From Tepidibacter mesophilus (GTDB taxonomy: Bacteria; Bacillota; Clostridia; Peptostreptococcales; Peptostreptococcaceae), in NCBI RefSeq assembly GCF_002724055.1, contig NZ_BDQY01000008.1, positions 1-64,000 on the forward strand: a stretch of DNA of 64,000 nt. The letters run 5' to 3'. The translations under genes were made by a program, and so were the position numbers. Numbering within the stretch: position 1 is the stretch's first letter; each line of letters starts with the position of its first letter. Below, piece by piece: positions 41,011-50,929 of the stretch. The notes beneath the pieces are model-generated. The model was not told the DNA's origin. It saw nothing but the letters and a program-made list of their open reading frames with translations, and did not search any database.

Positions 41011-41772
41011 TTATAAATCAAAGGCTTTTATATATATATATTCATTATTCACTTTTAGTCTCCAAACAGGACCTATATCACCTTGTTCTATATCCATATT
41101 ATTAGATTCAAAATAATACCCCAATTTTATTTCATTTATAACAGAATCTTGTTCCATCTGATTATAAGCAGACATAATAGCTTCTACACTAGTTATGACT
41201 CTTTTTTTCTGTTTTTTTTCCTCTATTGGAAGTAACCATAATCTTTCAAATGAAAAATCTTTATTATCATAAAATACAAAAGTCATATAGCTTTCTTCTA
41301 GAAAATAATTTCTATATTTTCCAGTATATACAATCTCGATATGATCTGCTTTCTTAATTGTAGCCTTTAAATACGTATCCTCATCAAATTTGTATTTTTT
41401 AAGAAATTTTTTAGTAAATAATGTACATTCTTTTATATCAAGATTGTTGATATTAGACTTACCTTTATATATTATATTCTTATCCTCAATCTTGTATATT
41501 CCATTTCCTTTAAATAAATGGTCTAAATCAGATTTACTTAAATCTTCATACTTTATACTCAACTTGCTAAGACTAGGTGTCTCTTTAGGTATTTGAGTAT
41601 TTATGGATATATTTTTAGTACTTAATAACTTGTTTAAATTATTTATAGAGCTATCACTAAAAATATCCTCATTATCATATCTAAATACATTTATATAAAG
41701 ATTATATCCTAAAACTATATTAGTTAATATAAATCCAATAATTAGTATTGTTTTAGATTTTGACCAATCCAT
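41011..41772 (-). CDS. yycI: WalK regulatory protein YycI
   Basis: A 253-residue single-pass membrane protein: MDWSKSKTILIIGFILTNIVLGYNLYI is the classical YycI start, with one helix at 8-27 and the rest outside. With YycH it binds the membrane helices of WalK and restrains or activates it, depending on species. The start overlaps the yycH stop (TTTTATAAAATG), with AAAGGGG upstream. C-terminal region carries the conserved VWRLKVNNEYIYI segment. Confidence 0.88.
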   Translation of the reverse strand: MDWSKSKTILIIGFILTNIVLGYNLYINVFRYDNEDIFSDSSINNLNKLLSTKNISINTQIPKETPSLSKLSIKYEDLSKSDLDHLFKGNGIYKIEDKNIIYKGKSNINNLDIKECTLFTKKFLKKYKFDEDTYLKATIKKADHIEIVYTGKYRNYFLEESYMTFVFYDNKDFSFERLWLLPIEEKKQKKRVITSVEAIMSAYNQMEQDSVINEIKLGYYFESNNMDIEQGDIGPVWRLKVNNEYIYIKAFDL

Positions 41773-41773
41773 T

Positions 41774-43111
41774 TTATAAAACATCCCCTTTATAGGCATC
41801 AAATATATATACCTTACTGCCTATAGTCACTTCCCATGATGGAATAAAGTATTTATCCTTAGAAAAATATATAAGCTCTACACTCTCTATGTTTTTCCAT
41901 ACTTCTGCACCACTTTGATATTTAAGGTCTTGTTTTAACAAAGAAAAATTCATATTAAGTATTTGTTCAGGTGGTATTATATTCTTATCTTGATTACCAT
42001 CTATAAATTCGTCTACCTTTTTTAAAACCCCTTTGTAGCTATACACATCTTCTCCAGCTATTTTTATTTGTATAGGATTAAATAAACTATTAGACTTTAC
42101 CTTAAGATTATTTACTTTATAATAAAAATTAAATTCATACGAATTTACGTTATTTATAGAATTTTGTCTTACACTATACAATGATAAATTGTCTATATCT
42201 ATATTCTGATTACCTAAAAAATTTAAAGCTATATTTAAAGATTGATCCAAGCTTATATTTTTATTTTCTATATCTTCATTCAAAAACTCTATATATCCAT
42301 CATTATATACTCTTAATGTTTTTTCTCCATATCCATATATAAATGTATTATTTCCGTTTTTTTCTACAATTCTATTAGTAAAATCATATTTTTTTCCTAA
42401 TATATTTTCTCCTATTTTTTGTACTGTCTTATCATCTTTAACCTCTATAATATTTTTTGAACTGATATTATTATATGAAATACCATCTGGTTTAATAGGA
42501 ATTAACGTGTTGTTATCTATAGTAAATAAGTGATTTACAGTAAAGTATTCCGTATACCCCTTTTTCTCAAGCTTATCTACTAAATCTATATGCTTTATTT
42601 TATCTAAATCTACTTTATATACTTTTTGTTTATTATTCAAAAAATATATAGATTTATCATCTACCAATGGTATAAGTATCTCACAAATATCTCCAATACC
42701 ACTTATAGCACTTTCATTTAAAAATATACTCTTATTTATTAACTCAACATCTAATCCTTTACCAAAATTAGCTTCTATAGCTTTGGTATTTTTTTTACTT
42801 AAATAATCGTCGTATCTTATCTCGCTTATCTTTCCTTGTTTTGACAATTCCTGTTTCAAAACTATTTTTATTTGATTCCAATATTCATCTTGTGTATCTA
42901 ATACCTCTGTATTATTTTTCCCACCTCCAAAGTATACAAATACTCTATAGGGTCTTACAACTGAATAAATATTGTATTTTATATTTGAACTTCCATATAT
43001 TTTTTTAAAATCAAATTTAAATCCCACTAGACTTATATTGAGCAATAAAAGAAAAGCTGACATAAAAAACAATATTACTAACGTAAATGTTTTAAATTTT
43101 TCTCTATTCAC
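41774..43111 (-). CDS. yycH: WalK regulatory protein YycH
   Basis: A 445-residue membrane protein with one N-terminal helix (TFTLVILFFMSAFLLLLNISLVGF, near 9-32) and a large outer domain. NILNMNFSLLKQDLKYQSGAEVWKNIESVELIYFSKDKYFIPSWEV near the C-terminus is typical. Partner of YycI in control of WalK. Sits between a small secreted protein gene and yycI; overlaps the latter by a few bases. Confidence 0.88.
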   Translation of the reverse strand: MNREKFKTFTLVILFFMSAFLLLLNISLVGFKFDFKKIYGSSNIKYNIYSVVRPYRVFVYFGGGKNNTEVLDTQDEYWNQIKIVLKQELSKQGKISEIRYDDYLSKKNTKAIEANFGKGLDVELINKSIFLNESAISGIGDICEILIPLVDDKSIYFLNNKQKVYKVDLDKIKHIDLVDKLEKKGYTEYFTVNHLFTIDNNTLIPIKPDGISYNNISSKNIIEVKDDKTVQKIGENILGKKYDFTNRIVEKNGNNTFIYGYGEKTLRVYNDGYIEFLNEDIENKNISLDQSLNIALNFLGNQNIDIDNLSLYSVRQNSINNVNSYEFNFYYKVNNLKVKSNSLFNPIQIKIAGEDVYSYKGVLKKVDEFIDGNQDKNIIPPEQILNMNFSLLKQDLKYQSGAEVWKNIESVELIYFSKDKYFIPSWEVTIGSKVYIFDAYKGDVL

Positions 43112-43128
43112 AATCTAACACTCCAAAT

Positions 43129-43650
43129 TTATTTTTTTGGCGTAATTATATCTTTAAAAATATCCTTCATTCTCTTATCTGTTATTTTATCCATATTGTT
43201 TTGTATTTCTTTTTTACTTTCTATCTTTGTATATTTTACAACTTTAGTTTTTTCTTTATTATTGTTTTTTATAACTATTTTATTTTCACCAGGAGTTAAT
43301 TTTATCTCAGTTAAAAAGAATCCCATAGCCCCTATTTTTAATGTTTTTGAATTTTCATTTTTTTTCAAAGCACCATCTTTATTATTTTTTGAATATACAT
43401 CTAGATAAACAGTGCTACCTTCTTCTCCCGTTCCAGATACTACAACTTTATCACTAGTTGTAACTGTATAATCAGAAACAGGTTTCATTATCTCAATAGA
43501 TTTTTGTTCTTGTTTCACATTATTTTCAGCTACTTGTTGAGTATTTACTTGACTATGTACATCTTTTGTATTACTTGTATCTGCAAAAGCAACAATATTA
43601 CTTGAAGCTAACATTCCACAAATAATTAAAGATGTTCCTAACTTCTTCAT
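43129..43650 (-). CDS. Secreted protein with Ig-like/glucodextranase-type domain
   Basis: A 173-residue exported protein: signal peptide MKKLGTSLIICGMLASSNIVAFADT with likely cleavage after AFA near 23. A beta-rich domain follows (IEIMKPVSDYTVTTSDKVVVSG, then TVYLDVYSKNN, FLTEIKLTPGENKIVIK near 52-130), like bacterial Ig/Big_9 or glucodextranase B folds, and a basic tail. It lies between walK and yycH in the same direction, which is not the usual gene content. It may be part of the Wal regulon or help sensing; inference. Confidence 0.7.
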   Translation of the reverse strand: MKKLGTSLIICGMLASSNIVAFADTSNTKDVHSQVNTQQVAENNVKQEQKSIEIMKPVSDYTVTTSDKVVVSGTGEEGSTVYLDVYSKNNKDGALKKNENSKTLKIGAMGFFLTEIKLTPGENKIVIKNNNKEKTKVVKYTKIESKKEIQNNMDKITDKRMKDIFKDIITPKK

Positions 43651-43674
43651 TTCTAAGCCTCCTTAATATTCTAT

Positions 43675-43760
43675 TTGTCCCAAAGGGCACTTGCATAACT
43701 ATGAATTCAGTTAAAGTACAAACTCCATCTGAATTTAGTTTTACTTTTTATATGTATAAT
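43675..43760. repeat. Dispersed repeat family B, copy
   Basis: CTGAATTCAG-like and ACAAACTCCATCTGAATTTAG segments, related to 13480-13500 and 62660-62730, in the gap between walK and the secreted protein. Confidence 0.55.
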
Positions 43761-43844
43761 TTAATGTTATCCCCATATTAAACCTTTAATATAAATTATA
43801 CACAAAGAATATTACAGAATCATTACATGTTAAGTAAATAATAA

Positions 43845-45620
43845 TTATATATCCACAGATTTATCCACAGGCAATTTTATTTCAAATTCAGTTCCTTTTC
43901 CAACTTCGCTTTTAACAGATATATCGCCACCGTGCTGTTCTATTATATGCTTTGCTATAGAAAGACCCAGCCCAGTTCCTCCCATATCTCTAGATCTTGC
44001 TTTGTCCACCCTATAAAATCTTTCAAATATCCTATATATATCTTTTTTAGGAATACCGATTCCATTGTCTTTTATTAATATAATAGCTTGTTCATCTTCC
44101 TCTCTTATATCTACGCTTATGATTCCATTATCCGGTGTATATTTTATAGCATTAGTAAGTATATTTTGGATAACCTGTTCTATTCTATCTTTATCTCCAT
44201 TTATTATTATATTTTTGTCGCAAAGTCCCATTTTTATTATATGATTTTTTTCTTTAAATGAAATATCTAGTTTATTTACTATATCCTTAATCAAATTATC
44301 TATATCAAATCTGGATGAATTAAAGTTGTTCTTTTTATGATCCATCCTTGATAATTGAAGCAAATCACTTACAAGTCTTGCCATCCTATCCGATTCTTTG
44401 TCTATTACACTTAAGAATGAATTACATATTTCATTGTCATCCATTGCTCCATCAAGTAAAGTCTCAGTATAACTTTTTATAGTTGTTATAGGCGTTTTTA
44501 ATTCATGAGATACATTAGCTACAAACTCTTTTCTCATATTATCTAATTTTTCATGTTCTGTTATGTCTTGAAGAACTAATATAAGTCCTTTTACCTCTTC
44601 TTTCTCATTTTTAAGATATACAAAATTAGCTCTTAGTATATCTTTGTTTTCAATCTTTATTATCTCGCTTCCCTGAGATATGTTTTTATTTTTTATATAC
44701 TTCAAAGTCAAATTCTTATTATATTTACTAACCATATCATCGTATACAGGTTTTGTAACATCTATTTCTTTTATTCTTAGCATTTGTATAAATGTTGGAT
44801 TTACATGTATTATGTAACCCTCATTGTCAACAGCTATCAATCCATCACCCATTTGATTTATTATTGCGTTGAGTTTACTTTTTTCACTAGATATCTCCTC
44901 TAGTGTATTTTTAAGCCTAGCAGTTAAATAGTTGAACATCTCTCCTAATTGTCCTATTTCATCATCTGATTTTATATCTACCTTTTGATCAAAATCACCC
45001 TTTGCCATTTTAGAAGCTTTACTAGTTACATCCTTTATAGGGTTTGTTATTGTCTTAGATATTAAAAATCCAAGTATTATAGTTACTATTAAAGCCATTA
45101 TTATAGCTTGTAAAAATATTTTCTTAGATTCATTTAAAACTTCATATATGTTTGCAAGATATGCTTTACCATATATTATTATCTTTTGGTTTTTTTCATT
45201 GGTATATATATATCCTATATTCTTTACAGTCTCTTCATCCTTCATATATCCATTCTTAGATGCATTCGATATTATCTCTTTATTAAGATTATTAAGAGCA
45301 TCTTTTCCTATTAATCTACTATCATTTTTAGTAGAAGCTATTACTTTATACGTATTAGCATCTATCATCAGTATCCTATAATCTCCAGGAAGTACTGGTA
45401 TTTTTTGAATTTCATATCTTAAATCCTCGTAGTTTGTAAAGTCTACATTACTAATTTCAGGTTTTATTATGTTATTCACTATTCTATTTAATGTATTTGT
45501 AGCAGTATTTATATGCAAAGTTTCAAACTGATTTATCATAAATATACCTACTAATGCCATGGCTATAAAAACCAACAAAAAATATATTACTATTATCTTC
45601 GATCTTATACTTTTAAACAA
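43845..45620 (-). CDS. walK: Sensor histidine kinase WalK
   Basis: A 591-residue kinase with membrane helices near 10-29 and 167-188, an outer Cache-like domain, HAMP near 190-240, PAS near 250-355, HisKA with VSHELKTPIT near 370 and HATPase with NILTNAIKYTPDNG, DNGIGIPKKDI and GGTGLGLSIAKHI. It controls peptidoglycan turnover with WalR. Full length for a Clostridia WalK. Stop of walR and start of walK are only three bases apart. Confidence 0.95.
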   Translation of the reverse strand: MFKSIRSKIIVIYFLLVFIAMALVGIFMINQFETLHINTATNTLNRIVNNIIKPEISNVDFTNYEDLRYEIQKIPVLPGDYRILMIDANTYKVIASTKNDSRLIGKDALNNLNKEIISNASKNGYMKDEETVKNIGYIYTNEKNQKIIIYGKAYLANIYEVLNESKKIFLQAIIMALIVTIILGFLISKTITNPIKDVTSKASKMAKGDFDQKVDIKSDDEIGQLGEMFNYLTARLKNTLEEISSEKSKLNAIINQMGDGLIAVDNEGYIIHVNPTFIQMLRIKEIDVTKPVYDDMVSKYNKNLTLKYIKNKNISQGSEIIKIENKDILRANFVYLKNEKEEVKGLILVLQDITEHEKLDNMRKEFVANVSHELKTPITTIKSYTETLLDGAMDDNEICNSFLSVIDKESDRMARLVSDLLQLSRMDHKKNNFNSSRFDIDNLIKDIVNKLDISFKEKNHIIKMGLCDKNIIINGDKDRIEQVIQNILTNAIKYTPDNGIISVDIREEDEQAIILIKDNGIGIPKKDIYRIFERFYRVDKARSRDMGGTGLGLSIAKHIIEQHGGDISVKSEVGKGTEFEIKLPVDKSVDI

Positions 45621-45623
45621 AAT

Positions 45624-46316
45624 CTATTCCCCCTTAAAGTAATAACCTACTCCTCTTTTAGTTATTATATAATTAGGGTTTGATGAGTTATCTTCTATTT
45701 TCTCTCTTAGTCTTCTAACAGTAACGTCTACAGTCCTAATATCTCCATAGTATTCATATCCCCATACCTGTTCAAGCAATTGTTCTCTTGAGAATACTTG
45801 ATTTTTTTGAGTTATCAAAAACTTTAATAATTCAAACTCTCTTACAGTCAGATCTATATTATCTTTATTTTTATTAACCTCATATTTAACTAAATCAACA
45901 CTTAAACTTCCATATGTTATTATATCCCCGTTTTTATTATCTGTATTTAATACCTGGGTTCTTCTAAGATTAGCTTTAACTCTAGCCATAAGTTCTCTTA
46001 CACTAAATGGCTTAGTTATGTAATCATCTGCTCCAAGTTCAAGGCCTAATACCTTATCTACTTCTTCTTCTTTAGCTGTAACCATTATTATAGGAGTTGA
46101 TAAAGATTCTCTTATTTTTTTACACACTTGAAATCCATCATAAATTGGTATCATAACATCAAGAAGTATTAAATCTGGCTTAAAACTATAGGTTTTGTTT
46201 ATTCCTTCCTCTCCATCAAATGCGGTATCAATCTCATAGCCTTCCTTCTTAAGGTTGAACTTTAATATATCAGATATAGGCTTCTCATCCTCTATTATTA
46301 ATATCTTACTACTCAT
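45624..46316 (-). CDS. walR: Response regulator WalR
   Basis: A 230-residue OmpR-type regulator: receiver domain with phosphoacceptor Asp in LILLDVMIPIYDG near 53, the conserved Lys in YITKPF near 104, and a winged-helix DNA-binding domain with VWGYEYYGDIRTVDVTVRRLREKIED near 185-210. GGAGG ribosome site. First gene of the Wal operon; essential in most Firmicutes. Confidence 0.95.
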   Translation of the reverse strand: MSSKILIIEDEKPISDILKFNLKKEGYEIDTAFDGEEGINKTYSFKPDLILLDVMIPIYDGFQVCKKIRESLSTPIIMVTAKEEEVDKVLGLELGADDYITKPFSVRELMARVKANLRRTQVLNTDNKNGDIITYGSLSVDLVKYEVNKNKDNIDLTVREFELLKFLITQKNQVFSREQLLEQVWGYEYYGDIRTVDVTVRRLREKIEDNSSNPNYIITKRGVGYYFKGE

Positions 46317-46492
46317 AAATTTACCTCCAAACTATTATTATAGGTAATACTTTATTTTAACCATATTATACAAAATTATTATATAACTAAATTATACATT
46401 CGCCAAATTTAAAAGTATATAATTTACTGTATATAAAAAATATGATATATTTTATAAATATAAATGTGCACAATGTACATAATAAAAAATAA

Positions 46493-46518
46493 ATTTCAAT
46501 ATACTAGTATATTGAAAT
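46493..46518. promoter_or_regulatory. Perfect 26-bp palindrome upstream of the VanZ-RDD gene
   Basis: ATTTCAATATACT followed by its exact reverse complement, centred about 60 bases before the start codon. Likely operator or hairpin. Confidence 0.5.
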
Positions 46519-46564
46519 AAAATGAAAACTTGATTTATAAGAAGTTTTTATTGGAGGTGAATCA

Positions 46565-47656
46565 ATGTACTCATATATGTTTCCAATTAAAGTAGCTTTT
46601 ATAACATTTCCTTTTTTAGCTTTTTTATTTACATTTCCATTTGTAATATATCAGTACAGGAAACATGGATATATAAATAAGTTTAGAATTTTAATTTTAT
46701 ATTCTTTTTTACTATATTTGATGGTAGCTTATTATCTTGTAATACTTCCTCTTCCAAAAACACGTGATGTAAGGAGTCTACAAAGCCCTAATACAATTTA
46801 TTATCAATTATTGCCTTTTAATTTTATTTTTGCTTTTTTAAGAGAAACAGAAGTTTCATTTTTAAATCCTTTAACTTTCAAAAACATACTAAAAGAAAGG
46901 GCATTTTTGCAAGCCGCATTTAATGCAATCTTACTCACTCCACTTGGAGTTTATTTAAGATATTATTTTAGAAAAAATTTAAAAGAGACTTTATTAATAA
47001 CTTTTTTAGTCTCATTATTCTTCGAGATAACACAATTAACAGCCCTATATGGTCTATATAATGCTCCTTACAGGGTATTTGATTTAGATGATCTTATATT
47101 AAATACTTTTGGTGGTTTTATAGGTTATATTATAGCGCCTATATTTACTTTTTTTCTTCCTAAACCAAATGACCTTGATAAAGATATAAACTCTGAAGAT
47201 ATACAGGTAGGTTATTTTAGAAGACTTTTAGCTTTTTATATAGATTGGTTTATACTTGGATTAATTCCTTTTATAAAAAATGACATTTTTATAGAAGGTA
47301 TAGCTGTATTTATATACTTTATTTTAATTGTTTATTTGACTAATGGTAAAACATTTGGCAAATCATTGTTGAGGATAAAGATAAAAGGTAAGAATAGTAA
47401 ACTATCTTTCAAAGAAGTATTTATAAGATATGCGCTTTTGTATTATTGTATTTTCGGCTTTAATAAATTAATTTTTCAAGTTATAGAAATAAATAAAAAT
47501 GAATTTTTTAATTATATTATTATTGCTATGATTATAACAGTAATAATAAATATAATTATATTTTCACACGTTGTTCTTTGTATATTGAAAAAAGATAAGC
47601 TACTATTTTATGAAAAAATAAGTAAAACAAAGAATGTTGCTATATCGCCTAAATAA
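46565..47656 (+). CDS. VanZ-RDD fusion membrane protein
   Basis: A 363-residue membrane protein. The first 200 residues are VanZ-like (YYLVILPLPKTRDV, FNFIFAF, NAILLTPLGVYLRYYF, FFEITQLTALYGLYNAPYRVFDLDDLILNTFGGFIGY); the rest is an RDD-like domain (YFRRLLAFYIDWFILGLIPF near 218, GKTFGKSLLRIKIKGKN near 258). VanZ relatives give lipoglycopeptide tolerance; RDD domains are of mixed function. GGAGG ribosome site. Divergent from walR. Confidence 0.82.
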   Translation: MYSYMFPIKVAFITFPFLAFLFTFPFVIYQYRKHGYINKFRILILYSFLLYLMVAYYLVILPLPKTRDVRSLQSPNTIYYQLLPFNFIFAFLRETEVSFLNPLTFKNILKERAFLQAAFNAILLTPLGVYLRYYFRKNLKETLLITFLVSLFFEITQLTALYGLYNAPYRVFDLDDLILNTFGGFIGYIIAPIFTFFLPKPNDLDKDINSEDIQVGYFRRLLAFYIDWFILGLIPFIKNDIFIEGIAVFIYFILIVYLTNGKTFGKSLLRIKIKGKNSKLSFKEVFIRYALLYYCIFGFNKLIFQVIEINKNEFFNYIIIAMIITVIINIIIFSHVVLCILKKDKLLFYEKISKTKNVAISPK

Positions 47657-47702
47657 AAAAGATTATGGATTAGTACTTACTAATCCATAATCTTTTTTAT
47701 TT
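47657..47702. terminator. Bidirectional terminator
   Basis: AAAAAGATTATGGATTAGT and its complement around ACTT, between convergent genes. Confidence 0.9.
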
Positions 47703-49117
47703 TATAATATAACCTCTATTTCAGTTCCTTGTCCAAGTTTACTATTTATTTTTATGTCTCCCCCATGTGCTTTTACTATCTCCTTAGCTATGGCCATCCC
47801 AAGACCTGAACCTTTATGTCTTTCTCCTGTGTTTGTTCCCCTATAATATCTATCAAATATATACTTAATATCTTCTGGTCCTATTCCTTTTCCATTATCT
47901 TTTACAAATATATGTACTTTTTCATCTTTAATTATTTTTACTTTTATATTAACTTTTGCATCATTGTGAATAAGAGAATTGTATAAAAGATTGTTAATTA
48001 CCCTTTTTATTAAAATATTATCTACGTCCTTTAAAATAATATTTTCTTTACAAGAAAAATCAATATAGCTATCACTATATTTAGGGTCATTTAATATATC
48101 TATAATGCTTTCTCTAACAAGTTTGACTAAATTAATTTCTTTTTTATCTATCATAGATTTTTCATTTTTAAGCTTTGTACTTAAATTCAAATCATCTACA
48201 AGTTCATTTATATAATTAGATTTTTTATGAATTATATTTGCATAAGATGTAATCTCTTCTTTAGAAAATTCATACTCATCATCACTTAAAATTTCTGCAT
48301 ACCCTTTAATAGATGCCAAAGGCGTCTTTATATCATGCGATATATTTGCTATCCAGTCCTCCCTCATTTTGTCTAGTTTCTTACGTTCTATTTTATTGCT
48401 TTTAAGAGTCTGTGAGAGATTATTTAAGTTGTGGTAAACATCACTATATACTCCTTTAGGTGAATAATAAATATCATAATCTCCGTCTCCCAATTTTTCT
48501 ACTCCACTAATAATGTTACCTATTGGATTTGTTAGTCTTCTACTAAACAAGTATCCAAAGAATAGAGCTATTATAGAATCAATTAAAAGTACAGTACCCG
48601 TAGCATTCTTCATGAATATACCTATCTCACCGTTATTATATATTAGTATTTGTTTTTCAACCTTTCGCATAGGAAATCCTATAATATAACTATACTGCTT
48701 ATTCCCAACTATTTTTTCTCCTATAAATATAGTTGATGCACTACCTACTCCACCACTATACTTATATCCATGTACAATCTGAAACGGTGTATATTTAAAT
48801 GGAACATTCTTTGGTCTTTTGTAATTATATATCTCTTTACCATTTCCATCTAAAATTTGTATCCAAGTTTGTTTACCATCAAGCTCCTTTTTTCCTTCAT
48901 CATCTACATACATATTTTCTTTAGTTACTAATATATGATTATGAAAATTTCTTACGAATCTCTCTGTACCAAGTACTGTTGAAAACTTTTTATCTTTCTC
49001 ATTTACATTTTGTCCTGCGAAAAAAACCATCACTAAAGCTATTATATTTATAATCATAACTATAATAACTACTGAAATTATAGTAGTTACAAATTTTAAG
49101 GTTAACTTCCATTTCAT
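47702..49117 (-). CDS. Sensor histidine kinase
   Basis: A 471-residue kinase: helix near 8-32, outer domain to about 170, helix near 173-192, HAMP near 193-245, HisKA with NISHDIKTPLASIKGYAEIL near 258-275, HATPase with NNLLYNSLIHN, DNGKGIGPED and GSGLGMAIAKEIVKAHGG. It pairs with the OmpR-type regulator three bases upstream. The redox and ABC operons lie just upstream on the same strand, so they are the likely targets. Confidence 0.9.
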   Translation of the reverse strand: MKWKLTLKFVTTIISVVIIVMIINIIALVMVFFAGQNVNEKDKKFSTVLGTERFVRNFHNHILVTKENMYVDDEGKKELDGKQTWIQILDGNGKEIYNYKRPKNVPFKYTPFQIVHGYKYSGGVGSASTIFIGEKIVGNKQYSYIIGFPMRKVEKQILIYNNGEIGIFMKNATGTVLLIDSIIALFFGYLFSRRLTNPIGNIISGVEKLGDGDYDIYYSPKGVYSDVYHNLNNLSQTLKSNKIERKKLDKMREDWIANISHDIKTPLASIKGYAEILSDDEYEFSKEEITSYANIIHKKSNYINELVDDLNLSTKLKNEKSMIDKKEINLVKLVRESIIDILNDPKYSDSYIDFSCKENIILKDVDNILIKRVINNLLYNSLIHNDAKVNIKVKIIKDEKVHIFVKDNGKGIGPEDIKYIFDRYYRGTNTGERHKGSGLGMAIAKEIVKAHGGDIKINSKLGQGTEIEVIL

Positions 49118-49120
49118 ATA

Positions 49121-49840
49121 TTACTCACCCTTTACTATTAACTTATAGCCAAGACCCTTAACATTTATTATATAATTAGGACTTGATGGATTGTCCTCTA
49201 TTTTCTCCCTTAGTCTTCTTATATGTACCATTATTGTATTATCAAATCCTATGTAATCTTCGCCCCATACTTCATCACAAATTTTCTCTTTACTTATAAT
49301 TTGATTCGGGTTATTTGCCATATATAAAAATAACTTAAGTTCTTTAGGTTTAAGTTCAATAATTTGTCCATTCTTTTTAATCTCTAATTTACTTTCATTT
49401 ATTTTAAAAGGCCCAAATGATATATCTTTCTCGTTCTTTTTATCCTGTTCAAAATTAATACAACTTCTTCTTAATTGAGCTTTTACCCTGTACGATACTT
49501 CTTTAGGACTAAATGGTTTTGTTATATAATCATCTCCTCCTAAAGCAAATCCGATTATTCTATCCATCTCTTCTGATTTTGCAGACAAAAACAAAATAGG
49601 TACCATAGATGTTTCTCTAATTTTTTTACAAACCTCATATCCTTCCTTGTCTGGAAGCATTATATCCAAAAGAATAATATCAGGGTTTATAAATTCAAAT
49701 AATTTAAGTCCTTCATTACCTGTTTCTGCTGTATATATATTTTCAAAACCTTCCTTAGTTAACACCGTCGATAGTAATTTCAATATATCTTCTTCATCAT
49801 CTATAATTAATATTTTTTTTCTTTTTATTAAGCCTTCCAC
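49121..49840 (-). CDS. OmpR-family response regulator
   Basis: A 239-residue regulator: LIIDDEEDILKLL near 11-23, phosphoacceptor Asp in IILLDIMLPDKEGYEV near 56, TKPFSPKEV near 106 and a winged helix with VWGEDYIGFDNTIMVHIRRLREKIED near 192-217. Starts with GTG; the ribosome site (GTGAGG) is weak. Two bases from the kinase gene, an operon of its own after a terminator. Confidence 0.88.
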   Translation of the reverse strand: MEGLIKRKKILIIDDEEDILKLLSTVLTKEGFENIYTAETGNEGLKLFEFINPDIILLDIMLPDKEGYEVCKKIRETSMVPILFLSAKSEEMDRIIGFALGGDDYITKPFSPKEVSYRVKAQLRRSCINFEQDKKNEKDISFGPFKINESKLEIKKNGQIIELKPKELKLFLYMANNPNQIISKEKICDEVWGEDYIGFDNTIMVHIRRLREKIEDNPSSPNYIINVKGLGYKLIVKGE

Positions 49841-49897
49841 AGCCTCACGCTCCTATCACATTATATATATACTATCCTTCACTTTATAGTTAGTATA

Positions 49898-49933
49898 ACA
49901 AAAAACCTGATATTTTTCAGATCAGGTTTTTTA
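49898..49933 (-). terminator. Terminator of the redox operon
   Basis: AAAAAACCTGAT and ATCAGGTTTTTT with a short loop. Confidence 0.88.
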
Positions 49934-49939
49934 GTAGCA

Positions 49940-50770
49940 TTATAATCTTATTTCTTTTTTTATTGCTTTTGTAGGACATTCTTTAATACAATCACCGCAT
50001 CTAATACACTCTGTACTATTAGGTTTTTTGTGGATTTCTATATTCATCTTACATTTTCGCATACAAGCATTACAGTTTATACATAAATTTTTATCTAATT
50101 TAAATTTATAAAAACTTATAGGATTAAACAATCCATAAAATGCTCCTAAAGGACAAATATATCTACAAAACGGTCTGTATATAAAAATTGCACCGACAGT
50201 AATTCCTAGTAAAATAAACATTTTCCATAAAAATAAAACCCCAATTGTTTCTCTTAAAGATTTATTTAATAAGACTAGTGGAATTCCTCCTTCTAAAGTA
50301 CCTACAGGACAGATATACTCACAAAAATAAGGAGGACTCATTCCAAATTCATTTACCAAAAACATTGGTAATAATATTACAAATAAGATTAGTATAAGAT
50401 ACTTAAAATACCTTAATACACTATTTATTTTTTTACTAACTTCAATCTTTCTAGATGGTATTTTGTAAAGTAAGTCCTGAAATAATCCAAAAGGACATAA
50501 CCATCCACAAATGAATCTCCCAAATATTATTCCAATTAGTGAAATAAGTCCTGTTATATATAGTGAAACATTGTATTTTATACTCCCTACAACAGCTTGT
50601 ATAGATCCAATAGGACACGAACCTATAGCTCCAGGGCACGAATAACAATTAAGTCCTGGAACACATACTTTTTTTGTAGACCCTTTATATATGTTCTTTT
50701 CAATAAATCCATTTATATTTGCATTGGTAATTATAGTAGTAATTATTTGACTTAACCCTCTTTTATCCAA
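49940..50770 (-). CDS. Polyferredoxin-type membrane 4Fe-4S protein (NapH/CcoG-like)
   Basis: A 276-residue protein with five or so membrane helices. Cys motifs at the membrane edge: CVPGLNCYSCPGAIGSCPIG near 32-51, CGWLCPFG near 89-96, CEYICPVG and CRYICPLG near 150-210; a C-terminal ferredoxin has CINCNACMRKC and CIRCGDCIKECP near 230-270. This group moves electrons across the membrane to outer partners. Starts with TTG, 10 bases after GGAG, overlapping the CXXC peptide gene by 8 bases. Likely passes electrons to the TlpA-like protein. Confidence 0.87.
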   Translation of the reverse strand: MDKRGLSQIITTIITNANINGFIEKNIYKGSTKKVCVPGLNCYSCPGAIGSCPIGSIQAVVGSIKYNVSLYITGLISLIGIIFGRFICGWLCPFGLFQDLLYKIPSRKIEVSKKINSVLRYFKYLILILFVILLPMFLVNEFGMSPPYFCEYICPVGTLEGGIPLVLLNKSLRETIGVLFLWKMFILLGITVGAIFIYRPFCRYICPLGAFYGLFNPISFYKFKLDKNLCINCNACMRKCKMNIEIHKKPNSTECIRCGDCIKECPTKAIKKEIRL

Positions 50771-50900
50771 TTCCTATGCACTCCAAACATATATTTATTG
50801 CTTTTCTAAAAACAACATCCACTTCTTTTCTATATAGACCTAAAAATATAAAACTTAAACTAGTAAGTAGTATTCCATACCTGTATAGTCTTTCTTTCAT
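50763..50900 (-). CDS. Small CXXC membrane peptide (CD1871A family)
   Basis: A 45-residue peptide, too short for routine calling: MKERLYRYGILLTSLSFIFL, then GLYRKEVDVVFRKAINICLECIGIG. One membrane helix, then a C-terminal CLEC motif and the NICLECIGIG end typical of the CD1871A family first noted in C. difficile. GGAG lies 8 bases before the ATG. It sits between TlpA and polyferredoxin genes, with stop-start overlap to the latter, so the three are co-translated. A thiol relay between them is inference. Confidence 0.85.
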   Translation of the reverse strand: MKERLYRYGILLTSLSFIFLGLYRKEVDVVFRKAINICLECIGIG

Positions 50901-50929
50901 CCATATCACTCCAGTGCAGCAATAATAAT

